Shown here: positions 16,238 to 24,531 of the stretch, piece by piece | How positions within the stretch are numbered: position 1 is the stretch's first letter | How the letters are laid out: every line of letters begins with the position of its first letter | Source: a virus | Direction: 5' to 3' (one strand) | IMG/VR virus record: IMGVR_UViG_3300029957_000006 | Span: 60,455 to 124,454 of that record | Length of the DNA: 64,000 nt | Notes under the pieces: generated by a model | Database searches by the model: none | Seen by the model: the letters and a program-made list of their open reading frames with translations, nothing else | What the model was told of the DNA's origin: nothing | Position numbers and translations under genes: made by a program

Positions 16238-16702
16238 TTATTTTGGATTAGTTTCAAGATATGTACCAGATAAACCATATTTGTTTAAAACGGCAAATCT
16301 AGCACCTAAAACTTTTATTGGTTTATTGGTTAAATTTTTACATACAAAAGAATCATAGTTGTATGGATTATATGTTATGATAGCTGGTAATTGTTCATTT
16401 CGTGATTCACATTCTTCAGCTGTTGTGGCCATGCCACCTTGTTTGGTTATAATGCCTTTAGCAAATGCATGTACATTCTTTTCTTTCGTTTGTCTGACAC
16501 GTTTATTTCCAACTTTAGATACTACAAATTTTACATCACGTAGCATGATACAATCAGTATGTCCAACTACTACAGAATTCTGTAATATAGAATAAACAAC
16601 ACCTTTTCGTGTTAGACATCGATAAACACAAACTGGCTTATCCAAGTTTATTTCTCTATCCTTATAGGGAGTAATTCGATTACCCAAGCCATAGTTTCTC
16701 AT
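16238..16702 (-). CDS. Hypothetical protein upstream of DGR targets
   Basis: 154 residues from ATG 16702. Beta-rich, with an ITYNPYNYDSFVCKNL segment near the C-terminus. No family recognised. Ends one base before target 3 and starts after a promoter (TA.CTTTG 16723-16730, TTG 16751-16753), so it heads the transcript that carries target 3. Confidence 0.55.
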   Translation of the reverse strand: MRNYGLGNRITPYKDREINLDKPVCVYRCLTRKGVVYSILQNSVVVGHTDCIMLRDVKFVVSKVGNKRVRQTKEKNVHAFAKGIITKQGGMATTAEECESRNEQLPAIITYNPYNYDSFVCKNLTNKPIKVLGARFAVLNKYGLSGTYLETNPK

Positions 16703-16757
16703 CAATTGATTTTGTTAATTAACAAAGGTAATGAATTTTTTTCATATAACCAAATTA

Positions 16758-16991
16758 TTAATTTCTAAAACTAACTTTACAATTTTTACAAGACATAAAT
16801 TCAAATAAGATAGATGTTCCTTTAACAGTATTCCAATGATTACACTGGGCACAATAAATATCACAACCCATTCGATCACCAGAATAAGTTAAGTCTTCAC
16901 TCCATGTACCAATGAATTCACGATACTGACCTTTAGCACCATGTATTGGTTTAGGTTCTGTTATATTTTCAAAGTACTCCATCTTGTTCAA
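16758..16991 (-). CDS. Small zinc-binding protein
   Basis: 77 residues with CDIYCAQC and a C-terminal MSCKNCK: two Cys pairs that fit one zinc ribbon. The last gene of its operon before the DGR promoter; overlaps the upstream gene by 23 bases. Confidence 0.5.
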   Translation of the reverse strand: MNKMEYFENITEPKPIHGAKGQYREFIGTWSEDLTYSGDRMGCDIYCAQCNHWNTVKGTSILFEFMSCKNCKVSFRN

Positions 16992-17475
16992 TGCTATTTA
17001 AATTTGACAATAGATTCTCTTTTATCATTATATGAAGATGAGGGTTATCAATTATTTCTTTTCTTAATTGATCAGGATTTGATCTTCTGGTTTTAATATC
17101 AAATACAGGTTGATCACCATAATGAAAATCTACAATATTGCCATTTTCCCATTCTACACGAACATCACCCCATCTATAATCCAATTCAATAGGATCATAA
17201 TAAGTATGATAACTAAGATACATTTCATGTACTTTACGAGTTTTTATATCACAGTATGTAGAAACTCGTCTATCAATCTTATATAGTTGTTTAACCTTAT
17301 ATTGCATATTACGAATCAAGTGTATATATTGAGAATCAATACACTGAATTCCATATGCCGTATAAGCAGAACTTATCCTACGATCAGCAACATCAGTTAT
17401 GAAAATAGATTGATCGATATAAATCTTATCAAAATCTATTCCTTCTTCAAATTCTAATTCATATTGCATATCCAT
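16969..17475 (-). CDS. Hypothetical protein
   Basis: 168 residues, acidic N-terminus, beta-rich centre (RWGDVRVEWENGNIVDFHYG). No domain recognised. Four bases separate it from the small membrane protein upstream. Confidence 0.5.
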   Translation of the reverse strand: MDMQYELEFEEGIDFDKIYIDQSIFITDVADRRISSAYTAYGIQCIDSQYIHLIRNMQYKVKQLYKIDRRVSTYCDIKTRKVHEMYLSYHTYYDPIELDYRWGDVRVEWENGNIVDFHYGDQPVFDIKTRRSNPDQLRKEIIDNPHLHIMIKENLLSNLNSIEQDGVL

Positions 17476-17478
17476 GAG

Positions 17479-17589
17479 TTAATGTATTTGTGTTGACAAA
17501 CCTAATACAACCAAAAAAAGAAATATTAGATACCAAAAGAAAAATTTATCTCCATCAAACTTTCTTTTTATTTTTTTAAAATAAACCAT
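17479..17589 (-). CDS. Tiny single-pass membrane protein
   Basis: 36 residues: a basic head (MVYFKKIKRKFDGDK) then one hydrophobic helix, FFFWYLIFLFLVVLGL, and a short tail. Too short for ordinary gene calling, but it fills the gap exactly between two genes (stop four bases before one start, start six bases after the previous stop), which argues for translation. Could act in the host inner membrane. Confidence 0.55.
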   Translation of the reverse strand: MVYFKKIKRKFDGDKFFFWYLIFLFLVVLGLSTQIH

Positions 17590-17595
17590 TTATTT

Positions 17596-18729
17596 TTATG
17601 AATTAATTTCATTAATTATCACATGTGCTTCATCTAACAATGGTGGTTCTAGTTTTGTAATCATCTTTTCAATTGCAACCAAAGGAACCATTGCTTCTCG
17701 ATTTCTATTTTGACTCACTAGTGTTTTATAAGGAACCTCAATATAGATGATCTTTACTCGTCCACCATATGATCTGAATAAGTCAATTAATTGACCTCTC
17801 ATGTCTTTTGTTATATTTGTTGCGTTCCAAACGAAGTTTTGTTTTTTACGCATGAATTCTTTTGCTCGTTCTTTTGCAATTTGAATTACAGTACCATTTG
17901 CTTTCTTATCTGTTGGTTTAACCTTAAGCTCAACCCTGATACCATCAAGACTTACAATTCCATATCCATCAAGATGCTTACCAATATAAGTATCCTTTCC
18001 AGAACCTGGCAAGGCTGACATCATCACAACTTCAAACTTAGTTTCATCAAATGGTTCATAATTCAAATAACCACCTTCTGATAAATAAGTGAATCTACTT
18101 AATTCACTGGTAAACTTTCTTGGACCATACAAACACTCTAAATCAGCTGCATACAATTTGAAGTATTCAATCTTTTCCAATTGCTCAGCTTCATCATTAC
18201 ATATCCGACCAAGAATATCAGCCTTAGATAACATAGCTAACCAATGTATTGGTAATTGCATTGAAATACTAACTATGCTTCTTTCCACTCCAGAATCAGT
18301 AAGACTGTATAGAGGCTTGCCATGCCATCTAACCATCTTGCAAATAATTTCTCTCGTTTCAAAAGGACACTCATATTCTTTGTACAAAAGAATTCTAGCT
18401 GTGAATTCTCCACGCTTTGCATGTCTTGGTGCTGTGATACATATTCGTCCATCACGTTCTTCTTCCATCGTTGTTGAACGCTTTTCGATATCATGCATCA
18501 ATGCACTCGTGAATACAATGTGCTTACTAGCTTCATTCAGTTCAATAAACTCTGGTAGCTTAATGAGTGCTTCACATACCATCTTGGTATGAATTTGAAC
18601 ATCACCTTCAGCATGCCAGATAGCATCTTGTGGAATAGCTTTCATATCACGAAACCACTCACAGTTCTTCTCTATGGCTTCCCAATTGGGTCCAGTATTT
18701 ACATCGTAATATTTAAATTTCCAACTCAT
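17596..18729 (-). CDS. HD-domain / polynucleotide kinase fusion
   Basis: 377 residues. The N-terminal half is an HD phosphohydrolase: HTKMVCEALI, ALMHDIEKR with the HD pair, CKMVRWHGKP and LLSKADILGR. The C-terminal half is a kinase of the T4 Pnkp type: Walker A MSALPGSGKDTYI (about 230-240), VSLDGIRVEL, FVWNATNITKDMR and RNREAMVP. A kinase plus a phosphate-removing domain heals RNA ends with 5'-OH and 2',3'-cyclic phosphate. The RNA ligase at 19779-20492 would then seal them. In T4 this pair repairs tRNA cut by anticodon nuclease; the same job is inferred here. Confidence 0.85.
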   Translation of the reverse strand: MSWKFKYYDVNTGPNWEAIEKNCEWFRDMKAIPQDAIWHAEGDVQIHTKMVCEALIKLPEFIELNEASKHIVFTSALMHDIEKRSTTMEEERDGRICITAPRHAKRGEFTARILLYKEYECPFETREIICKMVRWHGKPLYSLTDSGVERSIVSISMQLPIHWLAMLSKADILGRICNDEAEQLEKIEYFKLYAADLECLYGPRKFTSELSRFTYLSEGGYLNYEPFDETKFEVVMMSALPGSGKDTYIGKHLDGYGIVSLDGIRVELKVKPTDKKANGTVIQIAKERAKEFMRKKQNFVWNATNITKDMRGQLIDLFRSYGGRVKIIYIEVPYKTLVSQNRNREAMVPLVAIEKMITKLEPPLLDEAHVIINEINS

Positions 18730-18732
18730 AAA

Positions 18733-18963
18733 TTATGTATATAATGCACCATAATCTTTAACTTCAACTACAATGAAATCATATTTCTTTTTAACCCAGT
18801 TAATTACTTGTTTCTTTGTTAATCGTTTGTAATTTGGATCAACACCATCATATACTAATTCATTATCTTTCCATACTCGATAACAAACAGCACTACCATA
18901 TCTAGCTGGTACATGATATGGTATTCTCCATTTTTTTACTATTTTAGCAACAGCTATATTCAT
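18733..18963 (-). CDS. Hypothetical protein
   Basis: 76 residues, small alpha/beta protein with CYRVWKDNELVYDGVDPNYK. No family recognised. Four-base overlap with the upstream HNH gene. Confidence 0.5.
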   Translation of the reverse strand: MNIAVAKIVKKWRIPYHVPARYGSAVCYRVWKDNELVYDGVDPNYKRLTKKQVINWVKKKYDFIVVEVKDYGALYT

Positions 18964-19286
18964 AATTCATTACTTTTTTCAAATGCTAATTCTTTTGAAC
19001 TTTCAATCATTTTATAAAGATCATCTGGATGTAAACCTTCATTCCATTCTAATCCACCACTAATATGAAACCGTTCACACTTCATGTGACATTCATCTTT
19101 ACAAAGCGTAATACCATTTTCCTTTACATATCCACCATTTGGCATTTCACTCCGATCTGTAATATGATGAGCATCCAATTCTTCAGTATCTGTATGTTTC
19201 TTTTTACAGACCTGACAAATATTTTTATCTCTTTTAAAAACAGCTGTTCTAAACTGCTCTCTTATTTGTTTCTTATTAGTCATCAT
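18960..19286 (-). CDS. HNH endonuclease
   Basis: 108 residues: FRTAVFKRDKNICQVCKKKH (zinc-binding Cys pair), EELDAHHITDRSE (the HH of the HNH motif), NGITLCKDECHMKCE (Asn, second Cys pair and final His). A compact McrA-type HNH. Coupled by overlaps on both sides inside the RNA repair operon. Could be a homing nuclease or a phage DNA-processing enzyme. Confidence 0.8.
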   Translation of the reverse strand: MMTNKKQIREQFRTAVFKRDKNICQVCKKKHTDTEELDAHHITDRSEMPNGGYVKENGITLCKDECHMKCERFHISGGLEWNEGLHPDDLYKMIESSKELAFEKSNEL

Positions 19287-19777
19287 CCGAATTCAATCAT
19301 TCCATTTGGATACTCATTCCAAAATTTAGTTAGTGCTTGTATTGTGTCTTCTTCTGACATATGAAATGCTAAAGCATTTTTATTATCCGATATATACTTT
19401 AGTGTTTGATCTAATGAAAATAATTGTACTTCAGTATATTTACTTCTAAAAATATCATGAGGTAATTTACCATTATCAGCAAATAATCCTTTACCAACTA
19501 CATAACGATATAAAATATTTTCATCATCTGGTTGTTTATTAAACACAGCTTGCATACAGAAGCCATTTTCAACAAGTCTCAATTGTCTTTTTCTAACTTC
19601 TAGATGATAATCACAATATTCTTGTGACCAATTGTATGTAACTCTTGCATGATCATTTGGATTATCACAAATCTCTTTCCATTTATCCATCCATTTTTTA
19701 TGATCATTAATCCAAATTTTTCGTGCTTCTTCAGCTGTACGTTCTATTTTAGTAAAGAACCAAGTATGACATCCCAT
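19283..19777 (-). CDS. Phage hypothetical protein (MGCHTWF type)
   Basis: 164 residues starting MGCHTWFFTKIERT, a start that recurs in unannotated phage proteins. Contains HLEVRKRQLRLVENGFC and a conserved-looking GLFADNGKLPHDIFR. Function unknown. Confidence 0.55.
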   Translation of the reverse strand: MGCHTWFFTKIERTAEEARKIWINDHKKWMDKWKEICDNPNDHARVTYNWSQEYCDYHLEVRKRQLRLVENGFCMQAVFNKQPDDENILYRYVVGKGLFADNGKLPHDIFRSKYTEVQLFSLDQTLKYISDNKNALAFHMSEEDTIQALTKFWNEYPNGMIEFG

Positions 19778-19778
19778 A

Positions 19779-20492
19779 TTATTTATTTTTTGCTTCCAAT
19801 TCGTGTTTAAGAACTGCTCGTGTTATTGTTTTGCTCCAATGCACATCTGTTTGTACATGATTTTTTCGTACATATTTAAATACATTCTTAGCAAACGCAT
19901 CAACATCATATTCTTCAATGTTTCTACTTACAATTCCTTCACGTGTACAATCCATTGGTGGATTGGTATTATTTTGAATTGATCCAAATACACTTGGCTT
20001 GCTAGCTAAATCCAATACCGTTTGTTTAATAAGATCAGTATCTTGAGTACCTTGAATTAATAACTCTGGAACAACTGGCAAGTCAAACATGGTAGCATAC
20101 CATTTTGTTTCTTCCCATGATAACCATTTATCTAGTATCCTAACTCCAAAGACATAAAAGTGTTCTTCTAATCGTGGATAAATAATTGAATGAATAGCAT
20201 ATAAGTTTTCACCAAATATTTCAAGATTATTTTCTTTCAAATCAGTTGCCATAACACTTTGTTTTATCTTTAGGTGATTGGCCCAAGGATGAAGTGTTGG
20301 TGCAGCATGTGATCGAGCAAATACACCTAATGGTGATAAACAAGTGTTTTCACCATCCATCTTTTCAGTATGAAGTATGGTCTTAAATGATTTCACTTCT
20401 TCACGCCAATTACGATTTATCCGATCATCGGAGGTCGTACCAGGACTGAAGTCATAGTGATAGGTTCTTCCATATTTTGTTGATATACTCAT
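19779..20492 (-). CDS. RNA ligase (Rnl2-like)
   Basis: 237 residues. The nucleotidyl-transfer motif I is ILHTEKMDGENTCL near residue 40-50, with Lys as the adenylated residue in KMDG. Motif III/IIIa-like HFYVFGVRILDKWLSW and motif IV-like TREGIVSRN follow, then VFKYVRKNHVQTD as motif V. The enzyme seals RNA ends using ATP. It lies in the same operon as the HD-polynucleotide kinase at 17596-18729, giving a complete end-healing and sealing pair. Confidence 0.85.
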   Translation of the reverse strand: MSISTKYGRTYHYDFSPGTTSDDRINRNWREEVKSFKTILHTEKMDGENTCLSPLGVFARSHAAPTLHPWANHLKIKQSVMATDLKENNLEIFGENLYAIHSIIYPRLEEHFYVFGVRILDKWLSWEETKWYATMFDLPVVPELLIQGTQDTDLIKQTVLDLASKPSVFGSIQNNTNPPMDCTREGIVSRNIEEYDVDAFAKNVFKYVRKNHVQTDVHWSKTITRAVLKHELEAKNK

Positions 20493-20839
20493 ATTTGTCT
20501 TCCTAATGCTGATGGGTTAGGAACATACTCATCAGCGTTTTCATTATTCATTTCCCAATAAAAAATCTCCCAGTATCCAGACAAAGAGTAACCCATGTCA
20601 CGATACATTTGTCGCATAACTTCTGAGTTCTTAGTATAACCCATTGCATTAAACAATATCCAAATATCGTTTAAATTAAGTTTGCCACCAATTAAATCCC
20701 TAACAGTTGGATTAGCTTTCCAACGATAAGTACCATGTTCGTCTTCAATTATTTCGTGTTTATGATGCTTTTCTTTTTTAAGCATTTCACGATAATCTTT
20801 GCTGGCTTTACCAACTTCTGTTCTAGTTAATGTTTTCAT
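20489..20839 (-). CDS. Hypothetical protein
   Basis: 116 residues, helical, Lys-rich start. Contains LNDIWILFNAMGYTKNSEVMRQMYRDMGYS. No known family. Coupled to the RNA ligase by a four-base overlap. Confidence 0.5.
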   Translation of the reverse strand: MKTLTRTEVGKASKDYREMLKKEKHHKHEIIEDEHGTYRWKANPTVRDLIGGKLNLNDIWILFNAMGYTKNSEVMRQMYRDMGYSLSGYWEIFYWEMNNENADEYVPNPSALGRQI

Positions 20840-21152
20840 TTTTGTGTTTTAAGATTACATCATCTGATATCTTGTAAGCAAGTATTGCCAATTGATTGTA
20901 ATAAGTCATAGTTAAATCAATGATCTTATCAATATCACTCTTGGTGCAATAAATGCGTACTGGAATCATTCGTTCAGCATGAAGTTCACCTATTGGTGAA
21001 ATCCATTGTCCCTTTGCTGGAGTAAGTATTGTCAAGCCATTGGCTAATGCTCTTACCTTAGCATCCCATACTCTGTGATATCGGGTTCTATAAGGCTTAC
21101 CTTCATTAGATATGGTTGGGACAAGAATTTCCCAGAGACTCTTTGGTTCCAT
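20823..21152 (-). CDS. Phage hypothetical protein
   Basis: 109 residues with VWDAKVRALANGLTILTPAKG, GQWISPIGELHAERMIPVRI and a final helix. The GxWxSPxGELxxERMIPVRI stretch looks like a recurrent, unnamed phage family. First gene after the promoter TACCTTTG 21157-21164 / TTG 21185-21187, so it leads the RNA repair operon. Confidence 0.6.
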   Translation of the reverse strand: MEPKSLWEILVPTISNEGKPYRTRYHRVWDAKVRALANGLTILTPAKGQWISPIGELHAERMIPVRIYCTKSDIDKIIDLTMTYYNQLAILAYKISDDVILKHKNENIN

Positions 21153-21156
21153 AGAA

Positions 21157-21187
21157 CAAAGGTACTAAAAAAAATCTGAATAAACAA
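21157..21187 (-). promoter_or_regulatory. Bacteroidetes-type promoter of the RNA repair operon
   Basis: TACCTTTG 21157-21164 and TTG 21185-21187 on the minus strand. It follows the tRNA-Thr gene directly and would drive 21152 down to about 16758. Confidence 0.75.
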
Positions 21188-21197
21188 ATTGGATTTG

Positions 21198-21270
21198 AGC
21201 TCCCACCCAAATTCGAATTGGGGCTTCTACCTTACCAAGGTAGTGTACTAACCGACTATACTACAGGAGC
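21198..21270 (-). tRNA. tRNA-Thr(GGT)
   Basis: 73 bases. Acceptor GCTCCTG pairs with TGGGAGC; anticodon stem CTACC/GGTAG with loop TTGGTAA, anticodon GGT; T-arm with TTCGAAT. The 5' ten bases overlap the 3' end of the M23 peptidase gene, so the tRNA is cut out of that mRNA. Confidence 0.85.
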
Positions 21271-21743
21271 ATTTTTAAAAGACTTGTTGGATCAGCCAAG
21301 TTAACTGGTTGGGATTCACCTAATGACCATAAGGCCCAATCACCTTCATATTTATTATAGAGTTCCAAGTGAAGCATACTAGTTGATGGGACCTTGCCTT
21401 TGTCTTTTAAAAGAACTGGGACCACCTTACCTAATAAATATCCTTCATTTACTATATCACCAACCTTCAGTGTTTCGTTGGCAATAACTTCACCATAGTT
21501 GATCGTTCCAGACCTACTTTTGATTGCAATTGCTTGTGTATTATTCCACCAAGGCATTTGAACCTTTTCACCAGTAAACCATTCAATTGCTACAACTTCA
21601 CCATCTTCTATTGCGAAAACTTCATCACCTTCATTGCAATAAAGATCAACACCAGTATGTATATCGTGTTTACGAGTAACACCAAAGGCACCTAATTCAT
21701 TCCCAATTGGAATTTCGTATTTATAGTTCTTAAGCGGAAACAT
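21261..21743 (-). CDS. M23 family peptidase-like protein
   Basis: 160 residues with the M23/LytM pattern: GVTRKHDIHTGVDLYC (first zinc His and Asp), EGDEVFAIEDGEVVAI, KVGDIVNEGYLLGKV and SMLHLELYNK (second HxH-like segment, here HLE so the canonical HxH pair is incomplete). The family cuts peptidoglycan cross-links; the variant may be a weakened or re-purposed peptidase. No signal peptide. Its stop codon lies inside the tRNA-Thr gene. Confidence 0.75.
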   Translation of the reverse strand: MFPLKNYKYEIPIGNELGAFGVTRKHDIHTGVDLYCNEGDEVFAIEDGEVVAIEWFTGEKVQMPWWNNTQAIAIKSRSGTINYGEVIANETLKVGDIVNEGYLLGKVVPVLLKDKGKVPSTSMLHLELYNKYEGDWALWSLGESQPVNLADPTSLLKMLL

Positions 21744-22398
21744 TGTAACCTTTTACTGATTCAAGCAAATCTCTTTCTTCTTTCAATTTGATCTTTTTAT
21801 TCTCATGCTTACGATACCATTTAGGATAATTATTTCCAGTCCAAGGATGACCATTAGCAACTTGATAAAGCATCTTTTCATTCTCAGCATCCATTTGATA
21901 AAGAACACCATCATGTTCTCTTCTATGTGTGATAAATGATTTAGTTATCTTCACAACCAATTCATATGATAAGGTACAGATATATGATTTGTCAGTATAA
22001 CCATATCTCCAGTATCTTCTTTCTTTAGATGTATCCTCGTAGAAGAACTTCTTAGCTGTTGCTGAAAGATTATCATAAGTCATCTTATTGATCTTCTTCA
22101 ATTTTGGCTTAATGATTTCCCAACGCTTGGTTTTACGATTCTTGTATTTGAAGTCTGGGTTCTTGGACCAGATTCTATCGTTACAAGTATTTAAAGCCTC
22201 TTTATACGCAGCTGAATCATCACGTCTTAAGATATCATCACGAAGGGTCCATTCAGCATTATAGCCATGATGAATAGGTTCTTCCAATTCAACCCAACCT
22301 TGATTGCGGATAGAATCACGGATTTGATCGGCATTCATTTTAAGACGAATGATCTCTTTTTCCTTGAAGAAGAATTTATTGCGTTTTTTTCTACTCAT
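21730..22398 (-). CDS. Hypothetical basic protein
   Basis: 222 residues, strongly basic (MSRKKRNKFFFKEKEIIRLK), with aromatic clusters such as WRYGYTDKSYICTLSYEL and NNYPKWYRKHENKK. No domain recognised; nucleic-acid binding is plausible from charge. Overlaps the M23 gene by 14 bases. Confidence 0.5.
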   Translation of the reverse strand: MSRKKRNKFFFKEKEIIRLKMNADQIRDSIRNQGWVELEEPIHHGYNAEWTLRDDILRRDDSAAYKEALNTCNDRIWSKNPDFKYKNRKTKRWEIIKPKLKKINKMTYDNLSATAKKFFYEDTSKERRYWRYGYTDKSYICTLSYELVVKITKSFITHRREHDGVLYQMDAENEKMLYQVANGHPWTGNNYPKWYRKHENKKIKLKEERDLLESVKGYNVSA

Positions 22399-22429
22399 TT
22401 AAATAAATATACTACAATATGTTTAAAAA

Positions 22430-22741
22430 TCAATATTTAATTTTACTTAAATCTATCCAACCGATAACCTTAAAATCTGGTTCTTTAACTTGTGGTTTAA
22501 ATGTTATTTGTTGTTTTTTTAATTTTTCTCGATCCTTCTCTTTTATTTCTTTTCCATTTCGCCCTAAATGGTATTTATGACAAACCTTACATCGATATGG
22601 AACAACTTTATTGATTCTATGATCTAAACTGTTTAAGGCTTTTGCTGCTTCAATAGCTTCATCTTGAGTATTAAAAACCTTTTTTGGTTTCCATACCTTA
22701 CGTCCATCAGGCTCTATTCTAACTAATGTGTTACAATCCAT
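22430..22741 (-). CDS. Small zinc-finger-like protein
   Basis: 103 residues. A central KVVPYRCKVCHKYHLGR stretch has the CxxC...H..H-like arrangement of a small zinc site often found in phage proteins; the tail is Lys-rich. Promoter at 22746-22775 (TACCTTTG, TTG). Confidence 0.55.
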   Translation of the reverse strand: MDCNTLVRIEPDGRKVWKPKKVFNTQDEAIEAAKALNSLDHRINKVVPYRCKVCHKYHLGRNGKEIKEKDREKLKKQQITFKPQVKEPDFKVIGWIDLSKIKY

Positions 22742-22779
22742 ATCGCAAAGGTAATGAAAAAAATTATTAATTCAAACAA

Positions 22780-23175
22780 TTACATGTTAAATTTCATTAT
22801 AGATACATATCCATCATCCTCAATAACTAGTTCTTGTCTTAGTTTTAATCTTTCCCAAAGAGCTTTACTAAACTTATTCATTGATATGTTGGAACAAGAA
22901 ATAGCTTTAGTATGCTTGTTTTCAATTAGAAAAGAAAGAGCTTCAATAAGAAAATCTTCACCAAGATTTTTACCAATGAAATCTTTTGTTAGACCATAAC
23001 CCATGATTGATGAAATCCCATCTGAATCGTTTGGATTTGAATAAAAGAATCCTATTTTTTCACCAGTAATTCTATTTGAGAATTCTAGGATATAAACATC
23101 AAACCAATCACCCATTTTTAAGAATGATAATGATGATCTACATTCTCCAATAGAAATGTCAAACAAATTATTCAT
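22780..23175 (-). CDS. GNAT-family acetyltransferase-like protein
   Basis: 131 residues, the length of a minimal GNAT domain. Features: IGFFYSNPNDSDGISSIMGYGL (beta strands 2-4), FIGKNLGEDFLIEALSFLIEN in the acetyl-CoA-binding position, and NKFSKALWERLKL near the end. The usual QxxGxG/A loop is degenerate (FIGKNLG). Substrate unknown. Confidence 0.6.
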   Translation of the reverse strand: MNNLFDISIGECRSSLSFLKMGDWFDVYILEFSNRITGEKIGFFYSNPNDSDGISSIMGYGLTKDFIGKNLGEDFLIEALSFLIENKHTKAISCSNISMNKFSKALWERLKLRQELVIEDDGYVSIMKFNM

Positions 23176-23176
23176 G

Positions 23177-23300
23177 AGCTGCTCACAGGATTCGAACCTG
23201 TACTACTTCACCTAACGCCAGTTGCAGCTGACTCGGTTCTCTTTCCGCTGGGATTTGCGGTGTTCTAGCCAATCGCACTAACCAACTGTGCTACCTCCCC
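23177..23300 (-). tRNA. tRNA-like element, non-canonical, 124 bases
   Basis: The 5' part looks like a tRNA (GGGGAGG, TA, D-arm GCAC/GTGC) and the 3' part has a perfect T-arm (ACAGG TTCGAAT CCTGT) and acceptor-like GAGCAGC. The two ends do not pair with each other and about 60 bases with a CCGC/GCGG hairpin lie between. It may be two fused tRNA remnants, a tRNA with an insertion, or a structured decoy. No anticodon can be assigned. Confidence 0.4.
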
Positions 23301-23422
23301 AATTTAGTTGTGAGATTAATCCAGAATCACTGGTCACAACCACCATTTCCGCTGTAATGCACCCCAAGGTCTTATTCCAAAGACAAACACAAGTGTTCGG
23401 GCCAATACGGTTGAATTTCCAG

Positions 23423-23495
23423 TGGTAACGGCTAGAATCGAACTAGCGACACATAGATTTTCAGTCTATTGCTCTACCAACTGAGCTACATCACC
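23423..23495 (-). tRNA. tRNA-Phe(GAA)
   Basis: 73 bases. Acceptor GGTGATG/CGTTACC, D-arm GCTC/GAGC, anticodon stem-loop AGA CTGAAAA TCT with anticodon GAA, T-arm CTAG TTCGATT CTAG, discriminator A. Fully canonical. First of two Phe tRNAs in the window. Confidence 0.88.
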
Positions 23496-24418
23496 ATTTG
23501 CTGACCATTTACATCAGCCCCAGAAGTCTCTGTTTTTTTAGTTTATTGCTACTAATGGGATGGCTACCTCCACCATAAACTATTCCAAGATGTATCTTAG
23601 AACGTATCACCGCTGAAACAATACGAGGGCCATGGACAGCCCGAATACACTAGGTTTACTATACTCTCTCATCTTTTTTCTACTCTTGAGAGTTCCATTC
23701 CGCTAAGACTGGATTTGTTTCATATCACTCCGTAAAAGCTACGTGAATACTACTATTATTATAAACCTTGTTTTTTTTGATTGCAGATGCTCCGAACATC
23801 TTTACGTCTCATTGCTGAGTTAACGTTTGTTTTACAATCGTAGTTGGCTAATCGGTGTATTTCCCCGAAAATTTAAAGAGTGTGAAAACTTACAATCACT
23901 CTGCCAATTTTAAAACAGATTCATGGTGGCTTATGAGCAGTCGCATTGCTTTTCGTGGAGTATTTGAAGTCTTGCCTCATAACTTTGTTCCACAGTAGTT
24001 ATACACCATGTCTCCCCTTACGTTATCCTTTCGTGCTATCACGCACAGCCAACTTAACGGCAAGTTCCCTTATCAGTTTGTTTTATTTCAGATTCATGTT
24101 CATATTGATGTGGACTAAACATCCAAGAACAGATTGTGGCCTCCGTACAACGTATTTTTTAGGGCCGAGAGTCTACCTCGTTTGACCAACCCCTTAGCTT
24201 CCGCTAATATTTTACGCCACTGGGAACGCATGATATTCGTGCTTATTGCTAAGCTTTACCTACCTCAGTACTCAGAATATGAATTAACATATCCCTGTCT
24301 GATAATCATGCTGTCGCTATTCGAATTACCGAGAGATCGCTACCTTAGGACCGTTATAGTTTCTAATTGCAGAAATGAATCTTTATTATTTTTAATTGCT
24401 AAAATGTCAATGAACTAG
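23496..24418 (-). ncRNA. ORF-free RNA region with a 23S rRNA helix 69/71 segment
   Basis: About 920 bases without a credible gene, between tRNA-like sequences and downstream of a strong promoter. At 24337-24361 the minus strand reads a 25-base exact match, as I recall it, to the universally conserved 23S rRNA segment (helix 69 into helix 71), whose core is CGGTCCTAAGGTAGCGA. Weaker look-alikes to later 23S parts follow in the right order: CCCTAAAAAATACG..ACGGAGGC near 24160-24135, TAAGGGAACTTG near 24072-24060 and CTGGGGCTGA near 23523-23514. A divergent, partial rRNA-like transcript or a decoy is inferred; RNase P RNA and tmRNA were considered and do not fit. Confidence 0.5.
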
Positions 24419-24488
24419 TGGGGGATGATGGGTTCTAACCACCGACCTGTATTACTACTGCTCTAACCAAATTCTGAGCTAATCCCCC
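24419..24488 (-). tRNA. tRNA-like sequence with shortened anticodon arm (probable pseudo-tRNA)
   Basis: 70 bases. Acceptor GGGGGAT/ATCCCCC and D-arm GCTC/GAGC are perfect and the T-arm is GGTGG..CCATC, but the T-loop is TTAGAAC instead of TTCGAAC and the anticodon arm has lost several bases (only GTA GTAA TAC can pair). It cannot decode normally. It is the first element after the promoter at 24501-24531. Confidence 0.55.
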
Positions 24489-24500
24489 ATATTTACTTTG

Positions 24501-24531
24501 CAAAGTTACTAACTAAATTACGCTTTGTCAA
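24501..24531 (-). promoter_or_regulatory. Promoter of the tRNA/rRNA-like region
   Basis: TAACTTTG at 24501-24508 and TTGAC at 24527-24531 on the minus strand. Both boxes match the Bacteroidetes consensus and the start would fall about ten bases before the tRNA-like element, as for a stable RNA gene. Confidence 0.75.

Noticed and set aside
23521-23760. Short plus-strand matches to 23S rRNA (such as TTAGAACGT and TAAAAGCTAC)
   Set aside because: About ten bases each, in the wrong order relative to 23S rRNA and on the strand opposite to the 25-base match and the tRNAs. Chance matches are likely.
23496-24418. tmRNA or RNase P RNA in the ORF-free region
   Set aside because: No GAGGAAAGTCC-type RNase P core, and no tmRNA acceptor pairing or tag ORF ending in Ala-Ala could be found by eye.
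23946-24418. Two plus-strand ORFs of 79 and 94 codons across the RNA region
   Set aside because: They run antisense through the 23S-like segment and have no promoter or protein-like features.
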